Positions 62,889 through 64,000 of a DNA stretch of 64,000 nt are shown here, in pieces. Below the pieces are notes generated by a model, which saw only the letters and a program-made list of their open reading frames with translations, was not told the DNA's origin and ran no database searches. Origin of the DNA: Hymenobacter sp. GOD-10R (GTDB taxonomy: Bacteria > Bacteroidota > Bacteroidia > Cytophagales > Hymenobacteraceae); the NCBI RefSeq assembly GCF_035609205.1, contig NZ_CP141185.1, positions 62,001 to 126,000 of the forward strand, written 5' to 3'. Positions within the stretch are counted from its first letter, which is position 1, and each line of letters opens with the position of its first letter. Both the position numbers and the translations under genes were made by a program.

Positions 62889-64000
62889 ATGCAGATAAAA
62901 CACAAGCTCCTGCTTTGGTTCGCGGCACTGGTCAGCGGTCTGCTGCTAACGTTCTCGTACTACGTTTATGTGAATACGGCCCAGTTTCGGCACCACTCCT
63001 TCGTGGAGCGGCTAGCCCGCAAAGCGGCCGTGACGCGACAGATTGTGGCCCTCGACGACTCCATTGCCGGTAGCATGCTGGCCTCACTACCCGAGCAGGC
63101 TGAGCAAGTGTATACCCCGGCGGGCCGCCGCCTCTACGCCAGCCCCGGCACCGATTACGCCCCCTCGGCTGGGTTGCTGGTGCGGGTGCGGCAGCGGGGC
63201 CAGATGAGCTTTACCTACCAGCTCCCCGGTCATGCGCATCCCAAAGAAGGGGTAGCCCTGGCGTACCGCCGCCCCGACGCCGAGGGGCAGTACGTGGCCA
63301 TAGTCACGGCCTACGACCAAGAAGGCTACGCCCAGCAGCAAATGCTCTTTAACTCTTTTCTATATGGCAACCTGGCGGCCGTGGCGCTGGTGGCAGCGCT
63401 GGGGCTGTTTTTTGCCACGCGGGCGCTGGCGCCGCTAAATTTCCTGCTCCGGCAGCTGAGGGCTGATACTGCGCGGGCGCAGCCCTTCCGGCTGCGGCCC
63501 CTAAACCCGCGCGACGAGGCCGGAACTCTAGCGGCAGCCTTCAATGACCTGCTAACCCGCCAGGAAGAGCTGGTCGAGAGCCAGCGGGCCTTCATCTCGC
63601 ACGCCTCGCACGAGCTGCGCACGCCGCTCACGACTATCAAAGGCTGGCTGGAAACGTCGCTGGCTTACGATTCGGAGGTGGCTAGCCTCAAGAAGGGCAT
63701 CGGGCTGGCCGTGGCGGGGCTGGACCGACTCACGGCCCTAGCCAACGGCTTGCTCTACCTGGCCCGGCTGGACAGCGCTACCCCCCTCGACGGCCAGCCC
63801 GTGGAGCTGGTCGATGTACTGCTCGACGTAGTGAGTAGCGCCCAGCACCAGCACCCCGGCCAGCCCGTGGACCTTGACATCAGCCCCGAAGTGGATGCGC
63901 AGCCCCACACGCCACAGTTGCTGGGTAATGCGCAACTGCTGCGCACGGCCCTGGGCAACCTCGTGGATAACGCCGCCAAGTATTCCAGTGGCCAGCCCGT
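62889..64000 (+). CDS. Sensor histidine kinase (CusS-like), cut by window end
   Basis: First 370 codons; continues beyond 64000. An N-terminal transmembrane helix (about 8-28), a periplasmic sensor of about 125 residues, and a second helix (about 160-178) precede HAMP. HisKA has SHASHELRTPLTTIKGWLE with the phospho-His near residue 240, and the N box LGNLVDNAAKYS is reached just before the end. It pairs with the OmpR-type regulator. The periplasmic domain suggests sensing of exported metal. Confidence 0.92.
   Translation, partial: MQIKHKLLLWFAALVSGLLLTFSYYVYVNTAQFRHHSFVERLARKAAVTRQIVALDDSIAGSMLASLPEQAEQVYTPAGRRLYASPGTDYAPSAGLLVRVRQRGQMSFTYQLPGHAHPKEGVALAYRRPDAEGQYVAIVTAYDQEGYAQQQMLFNSFLYGNLAAVALVAALGLFFATRALAPLNFLLRQLRADTARAQPFRLRPLNPRDEAGTLAAAFNDLLTRQEELVESQRAFISHASHELRTPLTTIKGWLETSLAYDSEVASLKKGIGLAVAGLDRLTALANGLLYLARLDSATPLDGQPVELVDVLLDVVSSAQHQHPGQPVDLDISPEVDAQPHTPQLLGNAQLLRTALGNLVDNAAKYSSGQP

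Overview
The window looks like part of a large conjugative plasmid or integrative conjugative element from a GC-rich Bacteroidota bacterium, most likely Hymenobacter or a close Cytophagales relative. Three observations support this. The type IV secretion genes are the Bacteroidetes set (TraE, F, G, I, J, K, M, N plus a YWFCY-type coupling protein). Several promoters carry the Bacteroidetes -7 box TAnnTTTG. Many families are typical of the phylum (DUF4238, DUF4942, DUF3945/DUF4099, DUF6428, DUF6660, DUF6922, CzcA-TolC fusion). No rRNA, tRNA, CRISPR array, replication initiator or intact insertion sequence was seen. Species and replicon type are inferences.

Layout. 1-2.6 kb: end of an unknown gene, a membrane-anchored Mrr-like endonuclease, a DUF4238 protein and a small conserved protein with a clear terminator. 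2.6-6.7 kb: a seven-gene arsenic operon on the minus strand behind an ArsR-type operator. 7.2-12.4 kb: accessory genes on the plus strand, comprising a DUF4942 N6-methyltransferase, a Fic protein with VbhA-like small partners, and a DUF6922/AbiEii toxin-antitoxin pair. 12.5-27.5 kb: the transfer operon on the minus strand (ParA, accessory protein, a HisKA_2/LytTR two-component pair, TraE-F-G-I-I-lipoprotein-J-K-M-N and a membrane protein). 27.5-28.2 kb: an AT-rich non-coding region with iterated GTTGCAAAG motifs and a nested dyad that is a good oriT candidate. 28.2-37.5 kb: MobC, relaxase, VirD4-type coupling protein, a small mercury-uptake operon (ArsR, MerTP, Cys-rich protein), then a DUF3945/DUF4099 protein and a Toprim/DUF3991 protein. 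37.8-47.7 kb: a reduced-sulfur island (MFS, DsrE, porin, TsdA-like cytochrome, two YeeE/YedE halves, methyltransferase, rhodanese, MBL-rhodanese, TauE/SafE, ArsR-type regulator, TlpA thioredoxin). 47.8-59.4 kb: a divalent-metal island (two DUF305 lipoproteins, ZIP, zinc/cadmium P-type ATPase, HNH nuclease, CzcB, CzcA-TolC fusion, DUF6660). 59.8-61.7 kb: an AbiEi/AbiEii-like pair. 62.2-64 kb: an OmpR-type regulator and a histidine kinase that runs off the window.

How it fits together. The element appears to be a self-transmissible carrier of arsenic, mercury, divalent-metal and sulfide/persulfide detoxification genes, with toxin-antitoxin or defence genes around the transfer core.

Two observations stand out. 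First, two distant promoters, one for the tra operon and one for the DUF3945 gene, share the same bipartite element at identical spacing, and a LytTR regulator is encoded beside one of them. This suggests a dedicated transfer regulon. Second, the Fic protein, the AbiEii toxin, the relaxase, the DUF3945 protein and the Toprim protein all end in a Pro-rich stretch followed by a basic G-P tail such as KRRGPKL, TRGPRH or RPGPRI. This could be a shared C-terminal export signal for the conjugative secretion system, which would make the two toxins possible co-transferred cargo. Both are hypotheses from sequence reading only.
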